Assembly: GCA_030280995.1 (NCBI GenBank)
Contig: JASXTE010000002.1
Location: forward strand, 2,131,501-2,195,500
Direction: 5' to 3'
DNA: 64,000 nt
DNA from: Hemileia vastatrix
Taxonomy: Eukaryota; Basidiomycota; Pucciniomycetes; Pucciniales; Zaghouaniaceae
Shown here: positions 20,125 through 31,851 of the stretch, one piece after another
Layout of the letters: the number at the start of each line of letters is the position of its first letter
Numbering within the stretch: position 1 is the first letter of the stretch
The notes under the pieces: generated by a model
The model's input: the letters and a program-made list of their open reading frames with translations, nothing else
What the model was told of the DNA's origin: nothing
The model's database searches: none
Program-made: the position numbers and the translations under genes

Positions 20125-21310
20125 ATGGCACCTGTTCAACACACTCCTCCCACGGGAGCTACTACTAGAGCTCGCGCCAGAGGAAGGCCAACAGCCACAC
20201 GGCCTTTTTCCTGCACTCACTCCTTAGAACCTCTCGACCTTAGAGAACGGAAACATTTAGTCCAATCTTTAGAAGACATCTCATAAGATTTTGATGACTC
20301 TAGTGATGATGAAAAAGGAGAGGATACAATGCACGAAGCACCATCCTCCCCTGCTACTCACATTCTGGTCAACCTTCAGAACCTGGACCATCTAATTCTC
20401 TGGAAGATTTCATGAGACTTTTCATGAAGACCTTTTTGAATTCAATGTCTTTGTAGGGATCTAAATTCAAAACTCCTTCTATGAAATCTCCTGATAAATT
20501 CAATGGAGAACATCCAGACAGATTGGGACCTTCTTGAAAACCTGCAAGCTCCTGTTCGACAATAACACTCAAACCTTCAATAATAACTGATCGAAGGTTG
20601 TTTACGCTTCTTCATTTCTAGCCGGAAAATCAGCAAGATGATTTGAACCTTATCTTCTCACGCTCTCTTCAACAGAAACCCACTTACTTATTAATAACTG
20701 GGAAAAGTTTGAAGACCAACTCTTTATGTTGTTTGGTGACCCTAATGAAACTGACAACGCAGAAATTGAACTTGATTTTCTTCACATGAGTGATAATAGA
20801 AAAGCCTCTGAATTTATTACAAACTTCAGAACACTTCAAACTCAGGTTGGTTGGAATGATGCTGTCCTCAAGTATCATTTCTAAAAAGGACTTCCTTCGA
20901 GGATTCTGGATCAGTTAAATCTTCACGGTCAGAAGATGACTACTTTAACGGATTAAATGGATCAAACCCTCAAACTGGACAGCATTTACCAAGGACGACT
21001 TCAACATCATCAATACGCCAACAAATCTCAAGGCCTAAATTTTATATCGGGACCTACTTCACACCCAAGGACAACTCAATCCTCCTTGACTCAATCTAAA
21101 CCCAATAAGGGAAAGGACAAACCTCGACCGAAAAGCTGGACCCCAGGCAATATCAGGAAATTACTGGATCCTAAAGGGGAACTTAAAGAAGCTGATTGGA
21201 AGAGGCAAGCAGATAATGGGTTATGTATGTATTGTGGGAATAAGCACAAGCTAGAAGATTGTGTGAAGTTGAAGGAAAGAGAAGGTACTAGTTCAAGGTC
21301 AAAAAACTAG
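20125..21310 (+). pseudogene. gag: A2 gag, stops and frameshifts
   Basis: Starts ATG 20125 with the same Ala/Arg-rich N-terminus as A1 gag, then the capsid-like region and the zinc knuckle CMYCGNKHKLEDC near 21230. Broken by TAA near 20284, a 1-nt loss near 20360, a TAG near 20455, a further frame change near 20530 and a TAA near 20883. The terminal frame 20957-21310 is open and ends at TAG 21308 directly after A-AAA-AAC. Useful mainly as a comparison that shows which A1 stops are mutations. Confidence 0.88.
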
Positions 21311-21365
21311 TAGATAGTTTACTTGTGTGAAAAGATAACTATCTTATCTCTCCCAGTGCACAGAA
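21301..21365 (+). promoter_or_regulatory. A2 gag-pol -1 frameshift signal
   Basis: A-AAA-AAC at 21301-21307, with TAG at 21308. The AGATAG/CTATCT stem is kept although its loop has diverged; the second stem is reduced to about four pairs because TGTGCA became TGTGAA. Confidence 0.7.
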
Positions 21366-24300
21366 CCTCCATGTCTTAAGGACTGGAGTTGCCTTAAACT
21401 GCTTGAGATTCATTCTTTTTAAGGAGGATATCCCCATCAGTTGTCTTATAGACTATGGAGCTTCAATTTCTTTTGTTAGTTATCTTTTTCCGAGAAGTTA
21501 CAACTGACATTTACAGATATCGATTGAACTCCAATTTACTTGGTCGAATCAGAGGAAACCAAATATTGGGTAAGTAAGAAAGTTTTATGGGTTCTCAAAT
21601 TTCCAAACTTTACCCCCGTCGAGTGGAAATTATCAGTCTTGGATGTCCCAAGGATGGACGATACCATTCTTGGCCATGACTTTTTAATGCATTGGAATCC
21701 TGAAATTGATTGGTCACGGGGATTGACTTCCTCACGCACTAAGTATATTTCTAATTCTTCAATGCAGGTCAAAAGGGAGTTAAACAACCCGCCTGACAAT
21801 GTCCTGCTAGAGGAAAAATCTCTGCCAGATGACTTGCAAGCATCTGATCTTTCTCTAAATGAGAAATTGGCTAAACCTTCTAGCTCAATGACTAAACTCG
21901 AAGAGGATTTAAATTGCCTTGAAGTAATCAAATTAAGCTCTCTCAATTCTGGTCTTCCCTTTACAGATTCTCTCTAAGATGATGAGGACAACCAAATCAA
22001 CATTGAAGCCATTAAATCAACTATACAGGAAATCTATCATGATTTCCTCGATTTTTTCTCAATCTGAAAGGCCGATAGGTTACCACCTCATTGACCCTAC
22101 AACCATCAAATAGAGTTAATAGGTCCATTACCTCTGGCAGGTCCTGTCTATTCTTTGTTGAAGGACGAACCTCAAGTTCTTTGAGACTACATTGCAGAGA
22201 ATGTAGCCAAAGGTTTCATCAGAACCAGTAAATCTCCAACCAGCTCCCCTGTTATTTTTGTAAAGAAAAAGGATGGTAGCCTTAGGTTGTGTGTTGACTA
22301 TAGAAAGCTCAACACAGTCACTAAGAATAATGCATATCCTGTTCCTCCTATATCATTGCTTCTTACCCTTTTCAATGGTTCTAATTTCTTTTCTAAAATT
22401 GATCATAGAGGCGCTTATAATCTTATTCTCATTGCTGAAGTTCATGAACCACTGACTGCAATGCGCACTAGATTTGGTAGTTTTGAATAGTTAGTTATGC
22501 CTTTTGGATTGTGTAACGCACCATCGACTTTTAAAAATTTTGTCAATGACATCTTTCAAGATTTTTTCGAACAATTTGTTGTCATCTATTAAGATGATAT
22601 TTTAGTTTTCTCAAAGACACTGGATGAACATATTCATCATGTTCAACAGCTTCTAAATCGACTTTGAGATCACGGTCTCTACGCCAAGCACAATAAATGC
22701 GAATTCCATCTTAAATCAATCGATTTTTTGGGTTTTACACTATCCACTGATTGTTTAGTCATGGACAACAAAAAGGTCCAAAAAGTCCTGGAATAGCCTG
22801 AGCCCAAAACCCTTAAATACCTCCAAGGATTTTTGGGTTTTGCAAATTTCTATAGAACATTTATTAAAGATTACTCTAAAACTATTTCCAATTTTACTTC
22901 TCTTCTTAAAAGTATTTTCCTTTTGTTTTTACTTCTACAGCACAAAAGGTATTTGAAGCATTGAAGACTGCATTTACCACAGCTCCAATTCTTTGAAACT
23001 TTTATCCTTCTGCTTTCACAATAGTCAAGACAGATGCAAGCAATTATGCTATTGAAGGGGTCATTTCTCAATTAAATCCTGAAACAAAATTGTTTCATCC
23101 TGTTGCTTTTGAGTCACACAAACTCATTGCAGCAGAATTAAATTATGAAATTCATGACAAAGAGCTTTTAGCTATTATTCATTGTCTTAAAAATGGCACA
23201 CTTTTCTTCTCAGCCTAGATACTCCTTTTCAAATTCTAACTGACTATAATGCTTTGAGATACTTTGTGTCTTCCAAAGTGTTAACCAGGGGTGAATTGAG
23301 GTGGTCTGAATTTCTGTCTGAATTTCCTTTTTCTATTTCCTATTGCCCAGGTAAGAACTGCATTGTCCCAGATATCTTGTCAAGTTGGGACAACATTTAC
23401 CCACAGTACAGGGATGCATTTGCTGAAAAAAGCCAGCTAATGTGAAATCAATTTTAAATGAATCAAGGTTAAAGACTTATCAACTTAATTCGATGACAAT
23501 TCAATCTTTTCAAAATCCATTATTTAACATCCTCGAAGCTCAGTCAAAGGACAATTATTGTTTAGGGCTAAAAGACAAAATACTCTCGAAGCAAGGGGCC
23601 AAAAGATTTAGTATTGAATCAGGTCTATTAGTTTTTGAAGGTAGAGTAGTCATACCTGACAACAATGAAATAAAATTATGGATTTTCAATAGTCAACATG
23701 ATTCTCCATTAGCTGGTCATTTTGGGGTTGATAAAACCTACTAGTTAATAGCTAGGGATTTCATCTGGAAAAGGAATGACTAGAGAAATCAAGACCTATA
23801 TAAGAGCTTGTTACAAATGTAATAGGAATGAGGCTCCCAGTCACCGGAAGCATGGGTTGCTCCAACCACTTCCTATTCCCTCTAAACCTTGGGAATCCTT
23901 ATTGATGGATTTTATTTCTCAACTTCCTCTTTCTAATAATTTTGATGCTATATTAGTAATAGTAGATAGATTTTCAAATATGTCTATTTTTATTAAAACA
24001 ACTACTACTGCTACAGCAGAATATTTGTCAAAAATGTTTCTAGAATATGTATTTTACAAACATGGCTTACCTAATGATTTTATTTCAGATAGAGGTTCAT
24101 TGTTTGTATCCACATTATGGACTCAACTGTGTCAACAACTTAATATCACGAGGAATCTTTCCACGGCCTATCATCCTGAATCCAATGGGCAAACGGAAAG
24201 GGTCAACCAAATCCTTGAACAATACCTTCAAATGTATGTCAGTTACCAACAAGACAATTGGACCACATGGTTACCATTGGCCGAATTTGCTTATAATAAC

Positions 24301-24945
24301 TCAACTCATTCTTCAACACAAAAATCTCCTTTCAAAACTGTATATGGAAGACATCCTCAATTCAACTCAATCCATGTAGGAGCTAATCATCCTGCTGAAC
24401 ATTATCTTTGAACGATATCACAACTCCAAAGGGAACTTAAATCAAATTTGGAATTAGCAAGTCGAAGGTACAAGGAACAGGCCGACAAACATTGACATCT
24501 TCTCCTTCTTTTAAACCAGGCGACAAAGTATGGCTTGAAACACAAATTATTTGAACCATCAAAGAAACTAGCTGAAAAGCGCTTGGGACCATTCGAAATT
24601 GACTCTGATGTATATAAAACTGCATTTCAACTCAAGCTACCTCCTAAATGGCAGGCTATTCACCTTGTTTTCCACGTATCTCTCCTGGAACTGGCTCAAG
24701 AAACATACCCGGGAAAGAACCAAACTCCTTCAGAACCGGTTGAAGTAAAAGACCATCTAGAGTGGGAAGTAAGTTGTATCCTTGATTCAAGAAAGCGCAA
24801 TGGGAAACTCCAATACCTCGTGGAATGGGAAGGCTTACTTGATGATTCAGACAAAACATCCTGGGAACCAGCCATCAATGTTTCTAATGCCCCTGAACTC
24901 CTAAAATCTTTTCATCTTAAATATCCTTTAAAACCAAAACCTTAA
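21304..24945 (+). pseudogene. pol: A2 pol polyprotein, stops and frameshifts
   Basis: Collinear with A1 pol: protease region with GHDFLMHWNPEID, RT ([11 protein letters not shown] near 22290), RNase H, integrase (CYKC near 23810; MDFISQLP, SDRGSLF and TERVNQILEQY intact, about 23900-24230), GPF motif near 24590 and a complete chromodomain (YLVEWEGLLDDSDK, to TAA 24943). The RT signature is lost (TTA to TAA before DD near 22590), with further stops near 21975 and 22190 and a frame change at about 23760 just before the integrase zinc-finger cysteines. The integrase-to-chromodomain part is better preserved than in A1. Confidence 0.92.
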
Positions 24946-25753
24946 AACTCTCTTTTTTTCTTTTCCTTATCTTTTTCTTTCTTCTCTTTAAAATCTAAAA
25001 CATCTCTACCTCTAAAATTTCCTTATTCTTTGTTTTCTTCTTTCTTCTTTTTTTTTCTTTCAAAAGTTTTTCAACCTTCTTTAAAATAAATAAAATTAAA
25101 TTAAAATTAAATTAAATTAAATTAAATTAAATTAAAAAAAATTAAAATTAAATTAAATTAAATTAAATTTAAGTAAAATAAAATAAAATTAAAAATAAAA
25201 ATAAAAACAAAATTAATAAAAAATTCATAAAACCTTCTAAAATTTCTTTAAAATTTCTTTTCTTTTCTTTCTTTTCTTTTCAAATTTACTATATACATTT
25301 TTTCCTTAAAAAATTCTTTTCCTTGAACTATCAAAATTTTTCACAAACGCAACACGAAAATTTTTCTTGAATTTCAATTCAACCTCTAAATCTCTCTTTT
25401 AAGATTTTTTTGAAAAAATTACTCCTTTCTTTCAAATTCTTTTAAAAATTATTTCTTCTCTTCTTTTTCTTTTTTCTTTTCAAAATTTAAACTAAAACTC
25501 CTTCAATTAAATATTCTTTCATTTCTTCTTTTATTCAAATTTATTCTTCTTTCAAAATTAAAAAAAAAAAATTATTCAAATATTTTTCTTTCTTTTTTTT
25601 TCTTTTGCTCTCAAAATCTTGTAAAATAAATATTAAAATTTTAATTAAAACAACAAAATAAAATAAATAAATACACAAATTTTTTCTACTTTTCTTTTCC
25701 TCTTTCTTTCTTTTCATTTTTTCCTTCCATTTTAAATTTTTACCTTTATTCTC
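24946..25753. repeat. AT-rich spacer of A2
   Basis: Low complexity with an ATTAA-type simple repeat near 25080-25200 and pyrimidine-rich tracts; no protein. Equivalent in position to 6411-7410 of A1. Confidence 0.75.
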
Positions 25754-26666
25754 TCAAACCAATCCCTTCACCTTCTCCAAATTCACCCTTATTTCCTTCC
25801 TACATTTTGCGAAAACCTCCTCCTCTCCTACTGGTACCACTTCCCTGATTTCCAGTGACTCTTTGGCCACATCAAAGGAGGAAGAATTGACAATCTTATT
25901 GACTTCACCGCTTAACTCTTTCATGAATTGAGTTTGTTGACCTTGGCAAGTTTTTTTTGACCATACCTGGTCGAGAGTCTCTTCGTTGTCCTCCCTCAAA
26001 TCAGCCACTGGTTGATCTGCCTCAACTGGCAGTAATGGTGCAGCTTCCGCAATCAGAACTTCTGTGATGACATCTGAATTCTAAAATAAGATCATCAGTA
26101 ACAAAGTTTTTAAAATAACAGAAGAATGGACTTACTTTGAATAATGGGTCAGCTTCTAGAAATAACTTTGTTGTGACTTCCACCATCACTTCTTTTTCCT
26201 CGTCGTCATCTTCGATGACCATCCACCTTAAGATGGGGACTTCCTCCTCATATTCCTCCACCAATTCATCCACCTCCTTTTCTACCCTTCGTTTTGTACC
26301 CGTAGCTTGGGTTACCTAGGTCGCCATGGTGTCCTCCGCTTCCTCCTCAACTGCTTCTGATTGATCATCACCAATGGACACGTCCCATATATCTTCGAAA
26401 ACTTTCTTGGTCTTGAAAAATACCCAATATTTGGTCTTGGTAAATCTTTGTTTGATGTCAGAATTTTTGGCTAAAGCATCTCAAGCCACCCTTCTCCATT
26501 GGCAAAACTCTCATTTATGGCAAGGACCTCAAGTAGCCATGCTTTCCACACAGAAGTATTCTATCTATTCACAAGCCGTGCATGCTTGGGAGTACTGTCA
26601 AGTAACAAGCCCACCATCCGCTTTGGGGTGAGGAGGCGTGGGAGCTGGAGTTGGAAAAGCTGACAT
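25754..26666 (-). pseudogene. A2 antisense accessory gene: spliced, Zn2Cys6-like, several stops
   Basis: Exon 1 is 26666-26136 (177 codons), the intron 26135-26081 (55 nt, GTAAGT...TTTTAG with TTACTGATGA, phase 0) and exon 2 is 26080-25754 (109 codons with stop, the same length as in A1). The first exon reads TPAPTPPHPKADGG, QACTACE, EYFCVESMAT and, farther on, KYWVFFKTKKVFEDIWDV and an acidic stretch. It keeps a cysteine in SMAT-stop-GPC that A1 has lost, but the fifth and seventh cysteines are now TGA. Exon 2 keeps ETLDQVWSKK, EEEVFAKCRKEIRVNLEK. At least seven stops lie in exon 1 and none in exon 2 before TGA 25756-25754. A TATA box lies at 26751-26744. Conservation of frame, intron site and exon 2 length with A1 argues for a real gene in the active ancestor. 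Confidence 0.7.
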
Positions 26667-26761
26667 AATAAATGAATAAACAAGAATTAAATAAAGGGAA
26701 AATAGTTTTGGAAGTATATGTCTCACACTCAACGGAGCATGAGTTTTTATACTCGGGTATC

Positions 26762-27573
26762 TGTCACACGCCACGTGACACTTGAGGCAAAATCAGCTCA
26801 TTAAATCAATAATACAGAGGTCTAAATCCATACTTGAAGCGCAGAAAGAAATTCTACGTAGCAACTGCGACTTTCCTTTGTGTTCTCACTATTCAACCCC
26901 ACTAGCCTAAACTCTAAATCTAAATTAGTCAATCTCTCAATAGTGTGTCTCAGTCTTTTCCTCAATAAGTGACACACAGCGCAATAGTCAATGTAATAGT
27001 ACACTAAAAGGTTTATTAAATGTCTGTGAATTATTAAAATGGGTACTGAGCATGGACAGAATGGTTAGTGGAGGATTAAAGGGTTGACAGATGTTAGTGA
27101 GGAGAGTCCAGGTGTAATGGGTGTATTTTTTAATTGTCTGTGGTGTGCAGAATAGTGGATGGGTATGAGGTCAATGCAAGGAGGAGTAAAGGATATAAAA
27201 GGGGTTGGATTTTTGGTTTGAAATTCTTTAGAATTAAATTATAAAGACGTATATTTAGTTAATAGTGGTAAAGCTTCAGGTTAAATCATTATTATTGTAT
27301 CTTTACTTATTTTCTTGGTAATCATTTCTAAATCCTAAATCTTTTGATTATTGAGTTTCCAAACCTTTGTGAGATCTTAAGAATCTTAATATTACCTTTA
27401 AATTATATTAGAATTCTTATTGAACATATCTCAAAGCAGTAGCTCTTCCTTCAAGTCATCTTTGAATCCCTTCTCTGATCATTTCCTCTGTGCTTCGAAG
27501 AAGTTTCTAAACTACTCTCCTCATCTCACTTCCAGGAACACCCTCAACCTTGTGCGTAGGTTGTCCAGTGAGA
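26762..27573 (+). repeat. 3' LTR of A2
   Basis: 812 bp, TGTCACACGCC at the start and GTGAGA (for GTGACA) at the end. TATA box 27194-27200. CACGTG near 26773. Preceded by CGGGTATC, with no purine tract directly adjacent. Confidence 0.9.
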
Positions 27574-27693
27574 TTTGTCCAATTGATTTAAATCTGTTTT
27601 CATAATGAATTCCCAACAGCTTTCCAACCACTTCCCAACATCTTTAAATGAGGGGCATTGCTAGAAATACCCCCCCCCAAATTTTCTGTGGTG

Positions 27694-28796
27694 AATCAGA
27701 TAAAAAAGGAAAATAAAAGTAGCATTATACTGAAATATAAATCACAGAAGGGAAGAATATACACATTATACCAAAGAGTTAATAGCATATTTAATATAAG
27801 AATGAGCATTATCTATCTGTATAGAAATATAGAATAGAAAAAAAATAAAAAATTCTTATTCCCCTTTATGACTCCTAAAAAATCCTTAGTGCTTCAAGAA
27901 TCTTAAACAATTAATATAAACTCTGATTGCATTTATATATAAAAAATATAAATATATAACTCTATTTACAATGACTATTTAAAAATACTTAGATGCGCAC
28001 TTATTTACACTACAGCACATTTTTGTTTTGCCATGGGGCCCAAAAATTACACAACAGTTATGCAACAGTTACAAAAAAGTTCTTTTTTGCACTTAAGACC
28101 CTCCTAAGACCTTTTAGCACAAAAAATAATTGTTACTTAACTGTTGCATACTTGTTGCGCCATTGTTTTTCCCCAACACAAAACAAACATTTATTGCTGT
28201 GTTATACTCAATCAGTCTAAAGTGTGCATGATAGTGGTATGCTTTTCTTTTATTACATTTCAAATAGCTATCCACCCACTACTTCTCTTTCTTCATCCTC
28301 ACAATAACTATCCTCACCCTTGGTTCTTTTGACGATTGCTTTTCCTATTCCATTTACTTTACGCTTTTTTATTCTCTTTCTTTTTAATCTAAAAATTATA
28401 ATACCCTTTTTATTTTCACATGCTTTTCTTATGATATATCTTTTCTTCTCCTTTATAAGGTGATCATTGAATCTTAAGTGAAGATTGTAATTCTTCATTT
28501 TTCTTTTTTAATTATATTTGATTGCTTTTACTTTTATTTTAATGATTTTATTGAATCTTTTAATTATTTACTTATTTTGTTCATTTTTCCACTTAGATGT
28601 TTTAACATTATCTGAAGTATTGTATTTTTTTGTTATTAATCACAGTTATTTTGAAAAATATAATTACATGGAATCAAAGACTGATCTACATATAGTAACT
28701 TATAGGTGAGCTTTTCAGGGATGATCTTGTGCAATAATAATTAGCTATTAGTAGTAAAGCAGTTGTATTGAAGATATTGACTTCATTAAAGATATT
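27694..28796. other. AT-rich interval, no gene seen
   Basis: Between repeat R1 and Harbinger H2. A 76-aa minus frame (28268-28498) is Lys/Arg-rich and not supported by any motif. No RNA gene or repeat family recognised. Confidence 0.45.
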
Positions 28797-29104
28797 AGGG
28801 GGTGTCAGTTCTGGCAAATCCGCACTTACAAATCCGCACTTAAATTTGACCAAATCCGCACTTAAATAAGTGCGGATTTCCAAAACACACTAGCCCCAAT
28901 ACTGGTGGATTTCAAAATGAAATAAGTCACTTATTTCACTCAAATCCGCACTTTCTCAACCAAAAGTGCTGATTTCACCATCAAGTCCCATTTCACTGAT
29001 TTGTCAGCATCATCCCATTCATACGCAGCACTCCGCAGAATAACACTTCATAACTCAAAACATCGTACATCACTTACATCTTCATATCATATCATATAAG
29101 AGTT

Positions 29105-29611
29105 ATGCCTTCCTCACTTTCAAATCGTGATAAATTACATAAAGCAATGACTTTCATGGCTCTTGAACTGCTCTTGGACTCTGATTGCGATTCTGATTCT
29201 GATCTAGAAGAAGATTTTGTCTTTTTATCAAAAATGGCCACGAAACGTTACCTTCTTCCCAGAAAGCCTCAAGTACTTCATACCCCCAAGTACACCATCC
29301 AAACACTTCTTAACCTATCTACACCCAGTTTTAGACAGCTGTTCAGGACTTCTCAGGAATGTTTCCTTAAATTGCTTGAGCTTATTCAGGATCATCCCAT
29401 ATTTCACAATAATTCTCAAAAAGAACAACGACATCCTTCAATTCAATTGGCCATCACACTATGTCGTTTGGGTTCAAATGGTAATGGAGCCGCTTTGAAA
29501 CGTTTAGAAAATGTCTTTGATTTAGGGTATGGTTCAGTTAACACTTATACCAAACGATGTATCACTGCCATCAACTCCTTGGAATCTCAACTTCTCACCT
29601 GGCCAACAAAA
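29105..29611 (+). pseudogene. H2 HARBI1-like transposase, N-terminal half only
   Basis: Nearly identical to the first 169 residues of the H1 nuclease, from MPSSLSNRDK to LESQLLTWPTK. At 29611 the sequence jumps to what is intergenic DNA in H1 (the complement of about 12955), so the whole DDE core is deleted. The open frame continues to 29800 only through non-homologous sequence. The retained part has the helix-turn-helix-like region, so a product could at most bind and not cut. Confidence 0.85.
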
Positions 29612-29717
29612 ATGAAATCGCATATTTTCAGCAAACACATATTTTTTCAGTCACTCTCTTTTTTTTCTTCACTCATATCCGTTTTCTCCTCTCTTCCTAC
29701 ATCACTCAATCAATTTC

Positions 29718-30207
29718 ACTTATATTTCTTTTTTCTCAACTCATCTCTCCAGGTAAGTCATTTTATTCATTTTAAACAGAGTGTGAAAATAGGAGGATGA
29801 ACTCTGTTCTTCGGGCGAAGAACAGAGTTCACTTCCATTCACTTATATTTCTTTTTTCTCAACTCATCTCTCCAGGTAAGTCATTTTATTCTTTTTAAAC
29901 AGAGTGTGAAAATAGGAGGATGAACTCTGTTCTTCGGGCGAAGAACAGAGTTCACTTCCATTCACTTATATTTCTTTTTTCTCAACTCATCTCTCCAGGT
30001 AAGTCATTTTATTCTTTTTAAACAGAGTGTGAAAATAGGAGGATGAACTCTGTTTTTCGGGCGAAGAACAGAGTTCACTTCCATTCACTTATATTTCTTT
30101 TTTCTCAACTCATCTCTCCAGGTAAGTCATTTTATTCTTTTTAAACAGAGTGTGAAAATAGGAGGATGAAGTCTGTTCTTCGGGCGAAGAACAGAGTTCA
30201 CTTCCAT
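29718..30207. repeat. 123-bp tandem array with a 32-nt palindrome in each unit (H2)
   Basis: Four units with a 123-bp period. Each has CTCTCCAGGTAAGTC, a T-rich segment and the palindrome GAACTCTGTTCTTCG-GG-CGAAG... at 29799-29830, 29922-29953, 30045-30076 and 30168-30199. H1 has the same palindrome twice but with a 335-bp unit. It lies between the two convergent genes. Confidence 0.9.
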
Positions 30208-30993
30208 AAAATATTAGCTGAAAATGTAAAATTATTGTTTTTCCATCAAAGAAAATTCTTTAAAATTTTTTGTATTATTACATGATTGAGTTCTAATGCA
30301 GCGAGCATGTTGTTAGAGCATTATTGCCCCTCTTAGTAACTGAATCAAGTAATATATACAAAAAAATAACCAAATATTTAATATTCTTCCATAAATTTTT
30401 AATAAATAAATATGATATTTCAATTTATGAAATTAAAGTAATGGGCCCACGACCTTGTGTTGTATAAATGGTAATCATGATAACATTAATTTGTTTCATG
30501 GGGTTCCTCTAGCCTATACCTGTGGAAAGTCCCAAACCTAGTTTCTAGACTTGATCTGCATTTTGGCTTAAGGAATTGTCATTACTTTAAAAGTAGTATA
30601 CTTGACATATCTTATTTATATATTAATTAATTTATGTAATTATATTAAATTTTGATGACTTTCACCCTTTACTTCAATAAAATGCAGGGGAGGGTATTGC
30701 CAATTTTTTAAATCTGACATGTGAAATTGATGACTTAGAAAAATTTGGTGGTACCCACCCCTTGTTTCAATAAAATGCAGGGGAGGGAATTGCCAATTTT
30801 TTAAATCTGACATGTGAAATTGATGACTTAGAAAAATTTAGATAAGCAAACTTATTGACTAGAAAGTAAAGATAGAAAATTTTTATTATACATTCAAATT
30901 TTTGTCAAAAATAACGTACTATATTCTTTTCCTTTTATAAGTCAGCATATAAGAAAATATTACCAAAATTAAATTAACTAGAAAAACAATTTA

Positions 30994-31510
30994 TCAATTG
31001 AAAAGGTCAAGTAATTTTTTAATGTCCTCATAAGATTGGCCATTTTTAACACATTCCATAATGAAATCTTTTTTTTTAAAACTCTCTTGTTTTTCCAATT
31101 CACAAGTAGCCATTTCTCTTTGAAATTGACGGTCATTTACTCTTTCCATCTGCTCTACCTCAAATTTTTTTTCTTCCAAATCTAAGGCTTGCTGATCTTT
31201 CCTTAGCATATGATCAAACTTCATCTTCTCAAAGTCAAGGGCATTATTTGCAATAGTTGATTTCGCTGAGAAAATTAAATTGAAATAAATAAATAAATGA
31301 GTTAATGATTAAGATATATAGTAAACAAAACTTACTTATATCTTTTTTTTCAAAATAATCCTCAAGGGAGCCAAATGAGCTTGTTGAAGTATTACCACGT
31401 TTTAATAGATGGTTCAAGTTCATTGAAGTTGAGGCTCGACGCTTTAGTTTGGAGTTTGAACAAGAGGCTTCAGGAAGTTCTTCTAAAGCAGCTTCTAAAG
31501 AGGTATTCAC
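30994..31510 (-). pseudogene. H2 second ORF, C-terminal part (MYB/SANT partner)
   Basis: Two exons: 31510-31336 and 31265-30994, with an intron at 31335-31266 (70 nt, GTAAGT...TTTCTCAG, in frame). The encoded tail has a basic Ser-rich segment (SNSKLKRRASTSMN) and a long charged helix (EEKKFEVEQMERVNDRQFQ), ending at LLDLFN. A basic region followed by a coiled-coil-like tail is usual for the DNA-binding partner of Harbinger nucleases. The N-terminal part is deleted: sequence upstream of 31510 joins directly to the element end region. H1 keeps the complementary N-terminus. Confidence 0.6.
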
Positions 31511-31851
31511 ATTTCCAGAATTGAGAATAAGTAAAAAAGAATGTAAACATGCCTGGTCAAAATATTGAAAATGTCAGGAAGGGGTGTGTACCGAGGATTG
31601 ATGGGTAGGTAGCGAGGAAGGTCAGTGTGTCACATGTGACAGGGATGGGGTAAGAAAGGAAGGGATGTTTTGTGGCCAAAATGTGGTTGTGAAAAAAAAC
31701 GGGAAAAAAGTGCTGATTTGAGGTCATAACTGACACCCTTTTTTGAAATAAGTGACTTTTTTGCAAAATTTAAGTGCTGATTTGTAAGTGCTGATTTGGT
31801 TTGAAATCCGCACTTAATTTAAGTGCGGATTTGCCAGAACTGACACCCCCT

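Larger units (their letters stand above)
18171..27573 (+). mobile_element. Chromovirus A2 (Ty3/Gypsy), nearly complete, heavily decayed
   Basis: Same family and gene order as A1: LTR, self-priming site, gag, frameshift signal, pol, spacer, antisense spliced gene, LTR. The 3' LTR is 812 bp, ending GTGAGA; the 5' LTR is enlarged to 1,879 bp by a solo-LTR-like insert. Both gag and pol carry stops and frameshifts, and the RT active site reads Y-stop-DD. It sits inside repeat R1. I could not find matching 5-bp duplications (left ATATT, right TTTGT). Confidence 0.9.
17581..27693. mobile_element. Inverted-end repeat R1 with TATGCATA-rich core, split by A2
   Basis: CACCACAGAAAAT at 17581 and its complement ending at 27693 form imperfect inverted ends, continuing as CTG/TTG then a G-run and CTAG. 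The left 590 bp (17581-18170) and right 120 bp (27574-27693) are one repeat interrupted by chromovirus A2. The left arm matches 57601-58515 in inverted orientation along nearly its whole length, which confirms a dispersed repeat. No protein is encoded; it resembles a non-autonomous foldback or MITE-like unit. No clear target duplication was seen. Confidence 0.6.
28797..31851 (+). mobile_element. PIF/Harbinger-like DNA transposon H2, internally deleted
   Basis: The same 32-bp inverted ends as H1 (28797-28828 and 31820-31851) and the same flanking ATT (28794-28796, 31852-31854). The nuclease gene on the plus strand stops at a deletion joint at about 29611; the second ORF on the minus strand keeps its C-terminal half but lacks its start. 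A 123-bp palindrome-bearing tandem array fills part of the middle. It lies opposite to H1. Confidence 0.9.

Noticed and set aside
18171..27573. 5-bp target duplication of A2
   Set aside because: Left ATATT and right TTTGT do not match; I do not claim one.
28268..28498. 76-aa basic minus frame
   Set aside because: Lys/Arg/Ile-rich and AT-driven; no motif or neighbour support.
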